Source of the DNA: an uncultured Pseudomonadota bacterium
GTDB taxonomy: Bacteria; Pseudomonadota; Gammaproteobacteria; Burkholderiales; SG8-39
Assembly (NCBI GenBank): GCA_903864555.1
Contig: CAIPGJ010001074.1
Coordinates: 1-9,560, forward strand
Direction: 5' to 3'
DNA: 9,560 nucleotides
Under the pieces are notes generated by a model. That model was not told the DNA's origin and did not search any database. It saw only the letters and a program-made list of their open reading frames with translations. This document shows, one piece after another, positions 1 to 6,925 of the stretch. Positions within the stretch are counted from its first letter, which is position 1. Each line of letters opens with the position of its first letter. The position numbers were made by a program, and so were the translations under genes.

Positions 1-396
1 CAGCACGTTCACCGTGGAGACGCCCTTGGAGATGGGCGTGAAGCCCAGCGGCTCGTAGGGCAGGGTCTTGTACAGGTGCGGATTGAGCGTGTGCGTGCCA
101 TCCACCGTCCACATCAGCGTGTAGCCGTCCGGGGCGGCTTTGGAGACGAACTCGGCGCCGAGCGCGCCGCCTGCGCCCGGCTTGTTCTCGATGATCACCG
201 GCACGTTAAGCAGTGTGGAGAAGGGCCGCCCGAAGGTGCGCGCGGCGGTGTCGGTGGCGCCGGAGGTATAGCCGACGATGATGCGGATGGGCTTGTCCGG
301 ATATTGCTGGGCGCTGGCAACGGGTACGGCCAGGGTGGTCAGTGTGGCCAGTGCAGCCAGGGCTGCAAGGGTGGCTCTTGCGTTGGTGGGTGACAT
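1..396 (-). CDS. Bug/TctC-family periplasmic substrate-binding receptor (C-terminus cut off by window edge)
   Basis: This is the first 132 codons of a tripartite tricarboxylate transporter (TTT) receptor, the extracytoplasmic protein that captures carboxylates or related organic acids for uptake. The ATG at 396-394 follows a strong Shine-Dalgarno sequence (AAGGAGA, about 4 bases upstream). Residues 1-29 form a signal peptide with a hydrophobic Ala/Leu-rich core ending in VASA, followed by QQYPDKPIRIIVGYTSG. That mature start (YPxKPIRIIVGY) is typical of the Bug family, as are the later stretches VPVIIENKPGAGG and APDGYTLMW. Family members are about 320 residues, so roughly 60% lies beyond position 1. 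The gene is divergent from the carboxylase at 801. Bug genes are very numerous in Burkholderiales and often sit alone without TctAB permease genes, so the ligand cannot be inferred. Family assignment is firm. Confidence 0.9.
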   Translation of the reverse strand, partial: MSPTNARATLAALAALATLTTLAVPVASAQQYPDKPIRIIVGYTSGATDTAARTFGRPFSTLLNVPVIIENKPGAGGALGAEFVSKAAPDGYTLMWTVDGTHTLNPHLYKTLPYEPLGFTPISKGVSTVNVL

Positions 397-571
397 GCGA
401 TTCTCCTTCGTTGACGTGTTTGCCGCGCGCCTGTCTTGTGCAGGCTGTACGGCATGTGACGTGCAGGTTCGCGTGGAAAAAATGAACAGGGACAGGGTCC
501 TGTGTTGCTTCACGTTCCCAAATGCGAATAGCACGCCGGCTACGGGGCAAATACTGGAATAAGCCGCGATA

Positions 572-593
572 TTGTGCAACCATCAATGCACAA
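572..593. promoter_or_regulatory. Inverted repeat TTGTGCA-N8-TGCACAA, possible operator
   Basis: TTGTGCA at 572-578 and TGCACAA at 587-593 are perfect 7-bp inverted repeats with an 8-bp spacer, spanning 22 bp. The site lies about 176 bp before the receptor start and 207 bp before the carboxylase start, within the most AT-rich part of the region. Size and symmetry fit a dimeric helix-turn-helix repressor site of the TetR, GntR or MarR kind. No regulator gene is in the window, so this is inference from symmetry alone. Confidence 0.35.
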
Positions 594-784
594 ACCAAAA
601 AGAATCGCATGCGCGCACCAGCCATGCAGGTCCGTTTGCAGACACGTGCACCCGGACCGATGAAGCGCCTGTTGCCAGCACTCCAACCACTGATCAGCGC
701 GGGTTGCGCTGCGCGGGAACACGCAGGACAGCCACCGCTGGTCGCTGCCGGGAGTGAACGCTTGCGTGCGCCTTGAACCATCAC

Positions 785-790
785 AGGAGA
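785..790 (+). promoter_or_regulatory. Ribosome-binding site that selects the GTG start of the carboxylase
   Basis: AGGAGA at 785-790 lies 10 bases before the GTG at 801. No in-frame ATG is available near the N-terminus, and the homologous biotin carboxylase N-terminus (FSRILIANRGEIA) begins right after this GTG. The GTG is therefore the likely start. Confidence 0.65.
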
Positions 791-800
791 GTCTTGCATC

Positions 801-3800
801 GTGAGCCAGAAATTCTCGCGCATCCTCATCGCCAATCGCGGTGAAATCGCCATCCGCGTCGCCCGTGCTGCCGCCGAGCTGGGCATCGAATCCGTCGCTG
901 TCCATCCGGCCGATGATGCACAGTCCCTGCATGTGCTGGGGGCGCAGCGCGCCCTCTTGCTGAAGGGCGCGGGTGCCCGCGCCTATCTCGACATCGACGG
1001 CATCATTGCCGCGGCGCGTGAAGGCGAATGCGACGCCATCCATCCGGGCTACGGTTTTCTGTCGGAGAACCCGGCGCTGGCGCGAGCCTGCGAAAAGGCC
1101 GGCATCACCTTCATCGGGCCGGCACCGGACGCACTCGAGGTGTTCGGCGACAAGAGCCGCGCGCGCGATCTCGCCCGCAGTGTCGGCGTGCCGGTGCTGC
1201 CCGGCACGCACGGGCCTTCCAGCCTGACCGAGATCCAGGCCTTCTTCACGGCACTGCCGGCTGGCAGCGGCATGGTGATCAAGGCCATTGCCGGCGGTGG
1301 CGGACGTGGCATGCGCGTCATCATGGATGCCGCGGCCATTCCGGCCGCCTACGATGCCTGCACGCGCGAAGCCCTGGCGGCCTTCGGTGATGGCGGCGTG
1401 TATGCCGAGCGGCTCATCGTGCAGGCGCGCCATGTCGAAGTGCAGGTGGCCGGCGATGGCCAGCAGGTGCTGGCCATTGGCGATCGCGATTGCAGCCTGC
1501 AGCGGCGCCACCAGAAGATCATCGAGATCGCACCGGCACCGGCTTTGCCGGAGACGGTGCGCAAGGCCTTGCACGAGGCCGCGGTGAAGCTGGGCCAGGC
1601 GGTGAAGTACCGCAGCCTGGGCACCATGGAGTTTCTGGTCGATGCGCAAAGCAACGAGATCGCTTTCATCGAGGCCAATGCGCGCCTGCAGGTGGAGCAC
1701 ACCGTCACCGAGGAAGTGACCGACGTCGACCTGGTGCACCTGCAGATCGCCCTGGCGCAGGGGCGTACGCTGGCCGAGGCCGGACTGCGCGAGGTGCCGG
1801 TGAGCCGCGGCTATGCCATCCAGGCACGCGTCAATCTCGAAACCCTGGGTGCCGATGGTTCGGTGCGGCCCTCGGGCGGGTGTCTCTCGGCCTACGAGCC
1901 GCCGGCCGGGCGCGGCATCCGCGTCGATGGCTATGGCTATGCCGGTTATGTCACCAGTCCCAATTACGACTCGTTGCTGGCCAAGGTGATCGTGCGCGGC
2001 GCCAGCTTCGAGGATGCGGCGCGCCGCACTTCGCGCGCACTGGGCGAGTTTCGCATCGAAGGCGTGAACACCAGCATCGCCCTGCTGCGCGCGCTGCTGG
2101 CCGATGAGAAGGTGCTGGCCGGCCAGGCCACCACGCGCTACATCGAGGCGCAGGCGGCGAGGCTGCTGCAGGTTGCGGCGACGCTGGCCCCGCGCAGCCT
2201 GTCCTCGGGCAAGGAAACCCAGGCGGCCAAGGCGTTCGCGGAAGTGAGCGGCACCACGGCGGCCAGGGCGCCACTGCAGGCCACCCTGATCGTGCTGGAG
2301 GTGGCCGAGGGTGCGCTGGTGCGCGCCGGACAGACCGTGGCCATCCTCGAGGCCATGAAGATGGAGCACGTGATCGCCGCGCCGGTGAGCGGGCGGGTGC
2401 AGAAGCTCGCCGCCGCCAAGGGCGAGGTGATGATGCCTGACCAGCCGATCCTGTTCATCGCTCCGGCCGAGGTTGAGGGCGAGGCCGAGGCACAGGAGCA
2501 GACAGTCGATCTGGATTACATCCGCCCGGATCTGGCTGACGTGTTCGAGCGCTGGCGCATGACGCGCGACGAGGCGCGCCCCGAAGCGGTGGCCAAGCGC
2601 CGCGCCCGGGGCCAGCGCACGGCGCGCGAGAACATCAACGACCTGATCGATCCGGACACCTTCATCGAGTACGGCGCCTTCGCTATTGCCAGCCAGCGCA
2701 GCCGCCATTCGGTGGAGCACCTGCTGAAGATGAGTCCGGCCGACGGACTCATCACCGGCGTGGGCACGGTGAACGGGGCCTTGTTCCCGGCTGAGGCGGC
2801 GCGCTGCGCTGCGCTCGCTTATGACTACACCGTGCTGGCCGGCACCCAGGGCGGCATGAACCACTGGAAGACCGACCGCATCCTGCATGTGGCGCTGGAG
2901 CAGAAGCTGCCCATCATCTGGTATGCCGAGGGTGGTGGTGGCCGCCCCGGCGATGACCGCAGCGGCCCCGGGCACCGTACCTTTGGCGCAGTGGGCGAAG
3001 TGTCGGGCGAAGTGCCGATGATCTCGGTGGTGTCGGGCTACTGCTTTGCCGGTAATGCCTCGGTGGCCGGCATGGCCGACATCCTCATCGCCACCAAGGG
3101 CAGCAATCTCGGCATGGCCGGTCCGGCCATGATCGAGGGGGGCGGCATGGGCATCGTCAACGCCAAGGACATCGGTCCCTTGCACGAGCAGGTGGCCAGC
3201 GGCGTGGTGGATCTCGTCGCCGAAGACGAGGCCGATGCCACGCGCCTGGCCAAGAAGGCGCTGTCCTACTTCCAGGGACGCACTGCCGACTGGGCGTGCG
3301 CCGATCAGCGCCTCCTGCGCCAGTCCATACCGGAGAACCGGCTGCGCGCCTATGACGTTCGCGCGCTGATCAGGAACCTTGCGGACAAGGACTCCTTCCT
3401 CGAACTGCGCCCTGAGTTCGGCCCCACTGTCATCACCGCCTTCATCCGCATCGAAGGCCGGCCGGTCGGCCTGATCGCCAATGACAACCATCATCTGGGC
3501 GGGGCCATCGACTGCAATGGCGCGGACAAGGGCACGCGCTTCATGCTCCTGTGCGACAACTACGACATTCCCATCCTCAGCCTGGTCGATACCCCAGGCT
3601 TCATGGTCGGCCTGGAGAGCGAACGCCAGGCCGCCGTGCGCAAGACTTCGCGCATGTTCATGGCCGGCGCCAAGCTGGGTGTGCCCTTCTTTGCCGTGGT
3701 GCTGCGCAAGTGCTACGGCCTGGGCGCCAGCGGCATGACCGGGGGCTCTCGCATGGACCCGATGTTCTCGGTGACCTGGCCCACCGGCGAGTTCGGCCCC

Positions 3801-4052
3801 ATGAATCTGGAGGGCGCGGTGCAGCTGGCCTATCGCAAGGAGCTGGCGGCACAACCCGATGATGGAACCCGCAAGGCCTTGTACGACAAGCTGCTCGGCG
3901 ATCTGTATGCGTTGGGCAAGGGGGTGGAGCATGCCACGCACCTGCGCATCGATGCGGTGATCGATCCAGCCGATACGCGGCGCTGGCTGGTGTCGGGCCT
4001 GCAGATCGGCAAACGTACACGGCCGCGTCGCCACTGGGTGGATGCCTGGTAG
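801..4052 (+). CDS. Single-chain multidomain biotin-dependent acyl-CoA carboxylase (LCC-like)
   Basis: This 1083-residue protein has all parts of a biotin-dependent acyl-CoA carboxylase in one chain. Residues 1-455 are biotin carboxylase: ILIANRGEIAIRV (8-20), the ATP-grasp glycine loop KAIAGGGGRGMRV (161-173), and the active-site segment FIEANARLQVEHTVTE (289-304), where E291, N293, R295 and E299 match catalytic positions of E. coli AccC. Residues about 487-555 are the biotin carrier domain, with biotinyl Lys520 in EAMKMEH. Residues about 575-1083 are a complete two-half carboxyltransferase, with GTQGGMNHWK (681-690), GGGGRPGDD (711-719), GYCFAGNASVAG (746-757) and VDTPGFMVG (929-937). The order and length fit the long-chain acyl-CoA carboxylase family described from Mycobacterium avium subsp. 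paratuberculosis, rather than two-subunit PCC or MCC. Only about 30 residues separate the biotin carboxylase and carrier domains. Acyl specificity (acetyl, propionyl or longer) cannot be read from the sequence. The gene appears monocistronic. Confidence 0.93.
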   Translation: MSQKFSRILIANRGEIAIRVARAAAELGIESVAVHPADDAQSLHVLGAQRALLLKGAGARAYLDIDGIIAAAREGECDAIHPGYGFLSENPALARACEKAGITFIGPAPDALEVFGDKSRARDLARSVGVPVLPGTHGPSSLTEIQAFFTALPAGSGMVIKAIAGGGGRGMRVIMDAAAIPAAYDACTREALAAFGDGGVYAERLIVQARHVEVQVAGDGQQVLAIGDRDCSLQRRHQKIIEIAPAPALPETVRKALHEAAVKLGQAVKYRSLGTMEFLVDAQSNEIAFIEANARLQVEHTVTEEVTDVDLVHLQIALAQGRTLAEAGLREVPVSRGYAIQARVNLETLGADGSVRPSGGCLSAYEPPAGRGIRVDGYGYAGYVTSPNYDSLLAKVIVRGASFEDAARRTSRALGEFRIEGVNTSIALLRALLADEKVLAGQATTRYIEAQAARLLQVAATLAPRSLSSGKETQAAKAFAEVSGTTAARAPLQATLIVLEVAEGALVRAGQTVAILEAMKMEHVIAAPVSGRVQKLAAAKGEVMMPDQPILFIAPAEVEGEAEAQEQTVDLDYIRPDLADVFERWRMTRDEARPEAVAKRRARGQRTARENINDLIDPDTFIEYGAFAIASQRSRHSVEHLLKMSPADGLITGVGTVNGALFPAEAARCAALAYDYTVLAGTQGGMNHWKTDRILHVALEQKLPIIWYAEGGGGRPGDDRSGPGHRTFGAVGEVSGEVPMISVVSGYCFAGNASVAGMADILIATKGSNLGMAGPAMIEGGGMGIVNAKDIGPLHEQVASGVVDLVAEDEADATRLAKKALSYFQGRTADWACADQRLLRQSIPENRLRAYDVRALIRNLADKDSFLELRPEFGPTVITAFIRIEGRPVGLIANDNHHLGGAIDCNGADKGTRFMLLCDNYDIPILSLVDTPGFMVGLESERQAAVRKTSRMFMAGAKLGVPFFAVVLRKCYGLGASGMTGGSRMDPMFSVTWPTGEFGPMNLEGAVQLAYRKELAAQPDDGTRKALYDKLLGDLYALGKGVEHATHLRIDAVIDPADTRRWLVSGLQIGKRTRPRRHWVDAW

Positions 4053-4090
4053 CTTGAGTGGGGGGCGGGTAGGCCTGCCCCGGGTTATTC

Positions 4091-4106
4091 CTGGCTGGCT
4101 GGCTGG
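4091..4106. repeat. (CTGG)4 short tandem repeat
   Basis: Four perfect CTGG units lie 38 bp after the carboxylase stop codon. The repeat is outside any coding region, and four units are too few to argue for phase variation. Confidence 0.7.
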
Positions 4107-4146
4107 CGTCAGGTTCTTTGCCGATCAGGGAAAGCTGTCGCAGCGA

Positions 4147-4176
4147 GGTTTACCCCCTTGTCAAAGGGGGCCGACT
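4147..4176 (+). repeat. Left terminal inverted repeat of the MITE-like element
   Basis: This 30-bp arm is inverted relative to 4376-4405 with a single mismatch (G at 4168). It contains the hairpin-forming core ACCCCCTTGTCAAAGGGGG. Confidence 0.75.
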
Positions 4177-4375
4177 GGCCGCAGGCCAGCGGGGGGATTT
4201 TGACCCGCCAGGCGGATCCGGCTGCCTTCGCAAGATATTGCCGTGAATCCTTGAGTTGGTTGGTGCTTTGCAGGCAAGAAGGCGCCGGACGACAACCAGA
4301 GCCTCCATCTGGCAATGACTGGCGAACAGTAAGAACAGCGGGAGAAAATTTCCCCGCTCGTTCGCTGCGCTCACG

Positions 4376-4405
4376 AGTCGGCCTCCTTTGACAAGGGGGT
4401 AAACC
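4376..4405 (-). repeat. Right terminal inverted repeat of the MITE-like element
   Basis: Read on the minus strand, this arm repeats 4147-4176 at 29 of 30 positions. It is adjoined internally by CTCGT...ACGAG dyad symmetry at about 4357-4377. Confidence 0.75.
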
Positions 4406-4469
4406 ATGTCGCTTCCCGTGAATCGGTGAAGAACCTTTCGTCAGCGGTTTGCCGCCGGCTGCCCTGGGG

Positions 4470-4787
4470 CTAGTCCGCGACGATCGTGGTTTCGTCGCTG
4501 CGCTTGTCGCCGCGGTTGTCGGTCCAGGTGACGTTCAGCTTTTCGCCCACCTTGCCGCCTGAAAAGCGGAAATTGACGAAGGGATTCTTCGAGATCGAAG
4601 GACCCCATTGCGCCGACATCACCACCCGGCCGGCATGCGTGACCACCACATTCTGGATGAACCAGGCCGGCACGATGGCGCCTTTGGCATCCTTGCGCTG
4701 GCCGGTTTCCATCTCGTGGTTCATGAGCATGCGCACGTCCACCTTGCCGTCCTTGACGGTGGCGCGCAGTCGGGTGGGTTCGGCCAT
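4470..4787 (-). CDS. soxZ: Thiosulfate oxidation carrier complex protein SoxZ
   Basis: SoxZ is the small subunit of the periplasmic SoxYZ carrier, which holds sulfur intermediates during thiosulfate or sulfide oxidation. The 105-residue product has the family's usual length and no signal peptide, as expected for a protein exported with Tat-targeted SoxY. Recognisable SoxZ segments are VDVRMLMNHEMETGQRKD (17-34), IVPAWFIQ (38-45), AQWGPSISKNPF (59-70) and a C-terminal WTDNRGDKRSDET (88-100), forming the all-beta fold. The ATG at 4787 follows a modest AAGG. SoxZ lies 46 bp after the SoxY stop and is the last gene of the sulfur cluster; no clear terminator follows before the repeat element. Identification is firm. 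Confidence 0.95.
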   Translation of the reverse strand: MAEPTRLRATVKDGKVDVRMLMNHEMETGQRKDAKGAIVPAWFIQNVVVTHAGRVVMSAQWGPSISKNPFVNFRFSGGKVGEKLNVTWTDNRGDKRSDETTIVAD

Positions 4788-4833
4788 GGCGATCTGCCTT
4801 ATTGCCTGGAATCTGTCATGCCGGACATCGCGC

Positions 4834-5319
4834 TCAGACGGCGCAGCCGCCCAGCGTGACCTTGATTTCCTTCTTCGCGAAAAACACCCGGCCGTCGGCG
4901 CGCACCAGCGCGTAGACGTCGGACGTCTCCGCCATTTTCACCCGGGTGCTGATGTAGGCATCGGTCCCGGCCGGGATGCTGAAGACCGCCGACAGGGTGT
5001 TGGGGTTCTTCTCGATGAGGATGGCAATGGCCTCGGTTTTCGGCAGGGTGCTGGTCACGGCGACCGGCACCAGCGGGCCGTTCTCCGCGATGTCCGCTGC
5101 GGTAATCTGGATCGCCTTGTTCTCCACCGGTTGCGACCAGCCCAGGGCCTTGGCGATGGCGGCCACCGACTTCGCCGCGAAGGCGGGAGCATTCCATGGT
5201 GGTTGCTGCGCCAGCGCTTGCGACCAGGGCAGGAAGCCCGCGGCCGCCAGCGCGCCCAGCAGCCCCAGGCTGCCGCCGGCCTGCAACACCCTGCGCCTGT
5301 CCGGTGGCTGGTTCATCAT
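4834..5319 (-). CDS. soxY: Sulfur carrier protein SoxY with a variant C-terminus
   Basis: SoxY covalently carries sulfur intermediates on a C-terminal cysteine within the periplasmic SoxYZ complex. The 161-residue product starts with a twin-arginine signal (DRRRVLQAGG, residues 7-16), then a hydrophobic stretch and a likely cleavage site at ALA-Q (about 36-39). The mature part includes QITAADIAENGPLVPVAV (71-88) and AYISTRVKM (121-129), typical of SoxY. The only cysteine is Cys159, near the end. The chain ends LGGCAV instead of the usual GGCGG. The carrier cysteine and preceding Gly-Gly are kept, but the two trailing glycines are Ala-Val. The ATG at 5319 shares its A with the fccB TGA (TGATG), implying translational coupling; a second ATG at 5316 is an equally plausible start. 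Reading further upstream would run into fccB, so it is rejected. Confidence 0.93.
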   Translation of the reverse strand: MMNQPPDRRRVLQAGGSLGLLGALAAAGFLPWSQALAQQPPWNAPAFAAKSVAAIAKALGWSQPVENKAIQITAADIAENGPLVPVAVTSTLPKTEAIAILIEKNPNTLSAVFSIPAGTDAYISTRVKMAETSDVYALVRADGRVFFAKKEIKVTLGGCAV

Positions 5320-6608
5320 CAGCCCAGCATGTCGCGCCAGATGTTCTGCGCCCAGGCGGCGGCGTACTGGCCCTCCAGTTCGCTGCGGCTGGCAGACACA
5401 CCGGCGGAGCCGGCCACCACGGCCATGGTCTTCTGTGCGGCATCGTAGCGGTGCACCGAGGCGACGTGGATGACCTCCTTGTCGGACACGAAGCTGTAGC
5501 AGGTGTTGGCCATCATCGGTGTGGGGTTGGGGGCGCGCCCGTTCATCAGTTCGATGATGGCGGCGGCCGCCACCTTGCCGTGCTGGTTGGCCATGTGGCC
5601 GGACTTGGGCATGCCGGGCTCGGACAGCGTGGCATCGCCCAGCACATGGATGTTTTTCTTCGCTGTCGATTCCATGCTGGTCCAGTCGACGCCGCACCAG
5701 CGGTTGTTGGCGTTGATCAGGCCGGCCGAGCGCGCGATGTCTCCGGCACGCATCGGCGGGACGATGTTGAGCACGTCACCCTTGACGGTGTCGAAATCGG
5801 TCTTGAAGGTCTTGCCCTTGGCGTCCACGGACTTCACTTCGGCATTCGGACGGTACTCGATGATGCCGCTGTAGAGGTCCTTCCAGGCCGCCTTGAACAG
5901 CGGGCCCTTGGAGGTGACGTCTTCGTTGGCGTCGAGCACGATCACCTTGGAGCGCGGCTTGGCCTGCTTGAAGTAATGGGCGATCTGGCTCATGCGCTCA
6001 TAAGGGCCGGGCGGGCAGCGATAGGGCGCACGCGGGATGGACAGGAGGTAGACCCCGCCGTCGCGCATGGCCTCGAGCTGGCGCCGCAGGGCCAGCGTCT
6101 CGGGACCGGCTTTCCAGGCGTGCAGCACGCTCTTCTGCGCCTCGGCATCCAGCCCCTGCACCTGGTCGAACATGAAATCCACGCCGGGGGACACGATCAG
6201 CCGGTCGTAGGACATGTCGGGAAATTTGGTGCGGAATTTCACCACCTTTTTGTCGCTGTCGATGGCGGCAACGTCGTCATGCAGCACCTGCACGCCATGC
6301 TCGCGCAGGCCCTGGTAGCCATGGGTGATGTCTTCCATGCGGCGGCTGCCGCCCAGCACCAGATTGGAAATCGGGCAGGAGACGAACTGGGTGTTGCGGT
6401 CGATCAGCACCACCTCGATGGTGCCGCCGGACCACATGCGCAGGTACTTGGCGGCGGTGGCGCCACCGAATCCGCCACCGATGACCACGACGCGGCCGAT
6501 GGTCTTGGGGGCCTGGGGTGTGCTGGCGCATCCGGCCAGGGTAAGGCTGCCGAGGCTGGCACCGGCAGCGGAGAGCTTGAGGAAGTCGCGACGATTGAAT
6601 GGGCTCAT
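5319..6608 (-). CDS. fccB: Sulfide dehydrogenase (flavocytochrome c) flavoprotein subunit FccB / SoxF
   Basis: FccB is the FAD subunit of flavocytochrome c sulfide dehydrogenase. It oxidises sulfide to zero-valent sulfur in the periplasm and passes electrons to the haem subunit FccA. The 429-residue protein has a Tat signal (NRRDFLK, 5-11) and the FAD-binding Rossmann motif VVVIGGGFGGATAAKY (40-55). Compared with Allochromatium vinosum FccB as I recall it, Cys78 (FVSCPISN) matches the covalent FAD-linking cysteine. Cys198 (YRCPPGPYER) and Cys370 (ANTCYSF) match the redox-active disulfide. HVLGDA (321-326) is the second FAD-contact motif. All key residues are therefore present. The signal region also contains LAGC (24-27), a lipobox, suggesting a lipid-anchored protein. 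The start lies 2 bp after the fccA stop, with a weak ribosome-binding site, so it is probably coupled to fccA. Confidence 0.95.
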   Translation of the reverse strand: MSPFNRRDFLKLSAAGASLGSLTLAGCASTPQAPKTIGRVVVIGGGFGGATAAKYLRMWSGGTIEVVLIDRNTQFVSCPISNLVLGGSRRMEDITHGYQGLREHGVQVLHDDVAAIDSDKKVVKFRTKFPDMSYDRLIVSPGVDFMFDQVQGLDAEAQKSVLHAWKAGPETLALRRQLEAMRDGGVYLLSIPRAPYRCPPGPYERMSQIAHYFKQAKPRSKVIVLDANEDVTSKGPLFKAAWKDLYSGIIEYRPNAEVKSVDAKGKTFKTDFDTVKGDVLNIVPPMRAGDIARSAGLINANNRWCGVDWTSMESTAKKNIHVLGDATLSEPGMPKSGHMANQHGKVAAAAIIELMNGRAPNPTPMMANTCYSFVSDKEVIHVASVHRYDAAQKTMAVVAGSAGVSASRSELEGQYAAAWAQNIWRDMLG

Positions 6609-6610
6609 GA

Positions 6611-6919
6611 CTAGCGTGCTTTCTGCGCGGCAAAGTAGCCGGCAATAAGGTCGATGTCCTCGTCACTGTAGCCCTTGGCCAGCTGGTGCATGATGGTGGC
6701 CGGGCGCTTGCCTTCGCGGAAGTCGCGCATGTTTTTCACGATGAAGTCTTTGCTCTGTCCGGCCAGCATCGGCATGGGCGCGATGGCCTGGCCGTTGGTG
6801 CCGTGACAGTTGGCGCAGTTGCTGGCGAGGTTGCGCGCGAGGTTGGGGTCGCGGCCTTGCGCCCACGCAGGCAGTGCCGTGGCTGCAGCCAGCACGGCGA
6901 TGGCGATGGTTCGGGTCAT
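6611..6919 (-). CDS. fccA: Monohaem cytochrome c subunit of sulfide dehydrogenase, FccA (SoxE-like)
   Basis: FccA is the c-type cytochrome partner that accepts electrons from FccB and passes them to soluble carriers. The 102-residue precursor has a cleavable Sec signal (MTRTIAIAVLAAATALPAWA, 1-20, cut near AWA-Q). It has one haem site, CANCH (35-39), and TIMHQLAKGYSDEDI (75-89), where Met77 is the likely sixth haem ligand. This tail closely resembles the TIMGRIAKGYS segment of the first domain of A. vinosum FccA. The A. vinosum protein is dihaem; this one is about half that length and monohaem, as in green sulfur bacteria. I chose the ATG at 6919 because a strong GGGAGGAG precedes it and the signal peptide begins there. 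The open frame continues upstream to 7045, but that extension is unsupported. Confidence 0.92.
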   Translation of the reverse strand: MTRTIAIAVLAAATALPAWAQGRDPNLARNLASNCANCHGTNGQAIAPMPMLAGQSKDFIVKNMRDFREGKRPATIMHQLAKGYSDEDIDLIAGYFAAQKAR

Positions 6920-6925
6920 GTCGGG

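Larger units (their letters stand above)
397..800. other. Divergent intergenic region between Bug receptor and carboxylase genes
   Basis: These 404 bases contain no credible coding region. They must hold the 5' control sequences of both the receptor gene (leftward) and the carboxylase gene (rightward). The middle part, about 500-610, is visibly more AT-rich than the flanking genes, as expected for promoters. I could not find a convincing sigma-70 -35/-10 pair in either direction. The one clear structure is the inverted repeat at 572-593. The short open frames crossing this stretch have no ribosome-binding site or recognisable product. Confidence 0.6.
4147..4405. mobile_element. MITE-like non-autonomous element with 30-bp terminal inverted repeats
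   Basis: The ends at 4147-4176 and 4376-4405 are inverted copies of each other, identical at 29 of 30 positions (only 4168 differs). Each begins GGTTTACCCCCTTGTCAAAG and continues through GCCGACT. A second, weaker inverted pair lies inside (4188-4208 and 4338-4358, 17 of 21 matching). The left arm also has a perfect hairpin, CTGGCC-GCA-GGCCAG (4175-4189), and each terminal repeat can fold by CCCCCTT/AAGGGGG pairing, imperfectly in the right copy. The core encodes no transposase. TGTCGC occurs at 4136-4141 and 4407-4412, a possible but off-centre target duplication. The structure fits a MITE or large palindromic repeat moved in trans. It sits between convergent genes, where insertion would be harmless. 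Confidence 0.7.
4053..4469. other. Intergenic region between convergent carboxylase and soxZ genes
   Basis: These 417 bases separate two genes that converge. They hold a four-unit CTGG repeat at 4091-4106 and the terminal-inverted-repeat element at 4147-4405. No gene is credible here: the small open frames on both strands lie inside the repeat element and match no known product. No strong GC hairpin followed by a T-run was found for either flanking gene, so termination may use the element's own hairpins or Rho. Confidence 0.6.

Noticed and set aside
540..4034. A 1164-codon open frame on the minus strand opposite the carboxylase
   Set aside because: It is antisense to a gene with complete, well-recognised domains. 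The His/Arg/Ala/Gly-rich, domain-free product is what GC codon bias produces on the complementary strand, and no ribosome-binding site is evident.
4067..4080. GC-rich hairpin just after the carboxylase stop as an intrinsic terminator
   Set aside because: The stem is only five pairs including a G-T wobble, and no run of T follows.
4336..4384. Possible small RNA gene within the repeat element
   Set aside because: The dyads here are explained by the element's inverted-repeat structure, and no promoter is visible.
5196..6614. A 472-codon plus-strand open frame opposite fccB and part of soxY
   Set aside because: It mirrors the high-GC coding bias of fccB and soxY and resembles no known protein; the minus-strand products carry signal peptides, motifs and catalytic cysteines.
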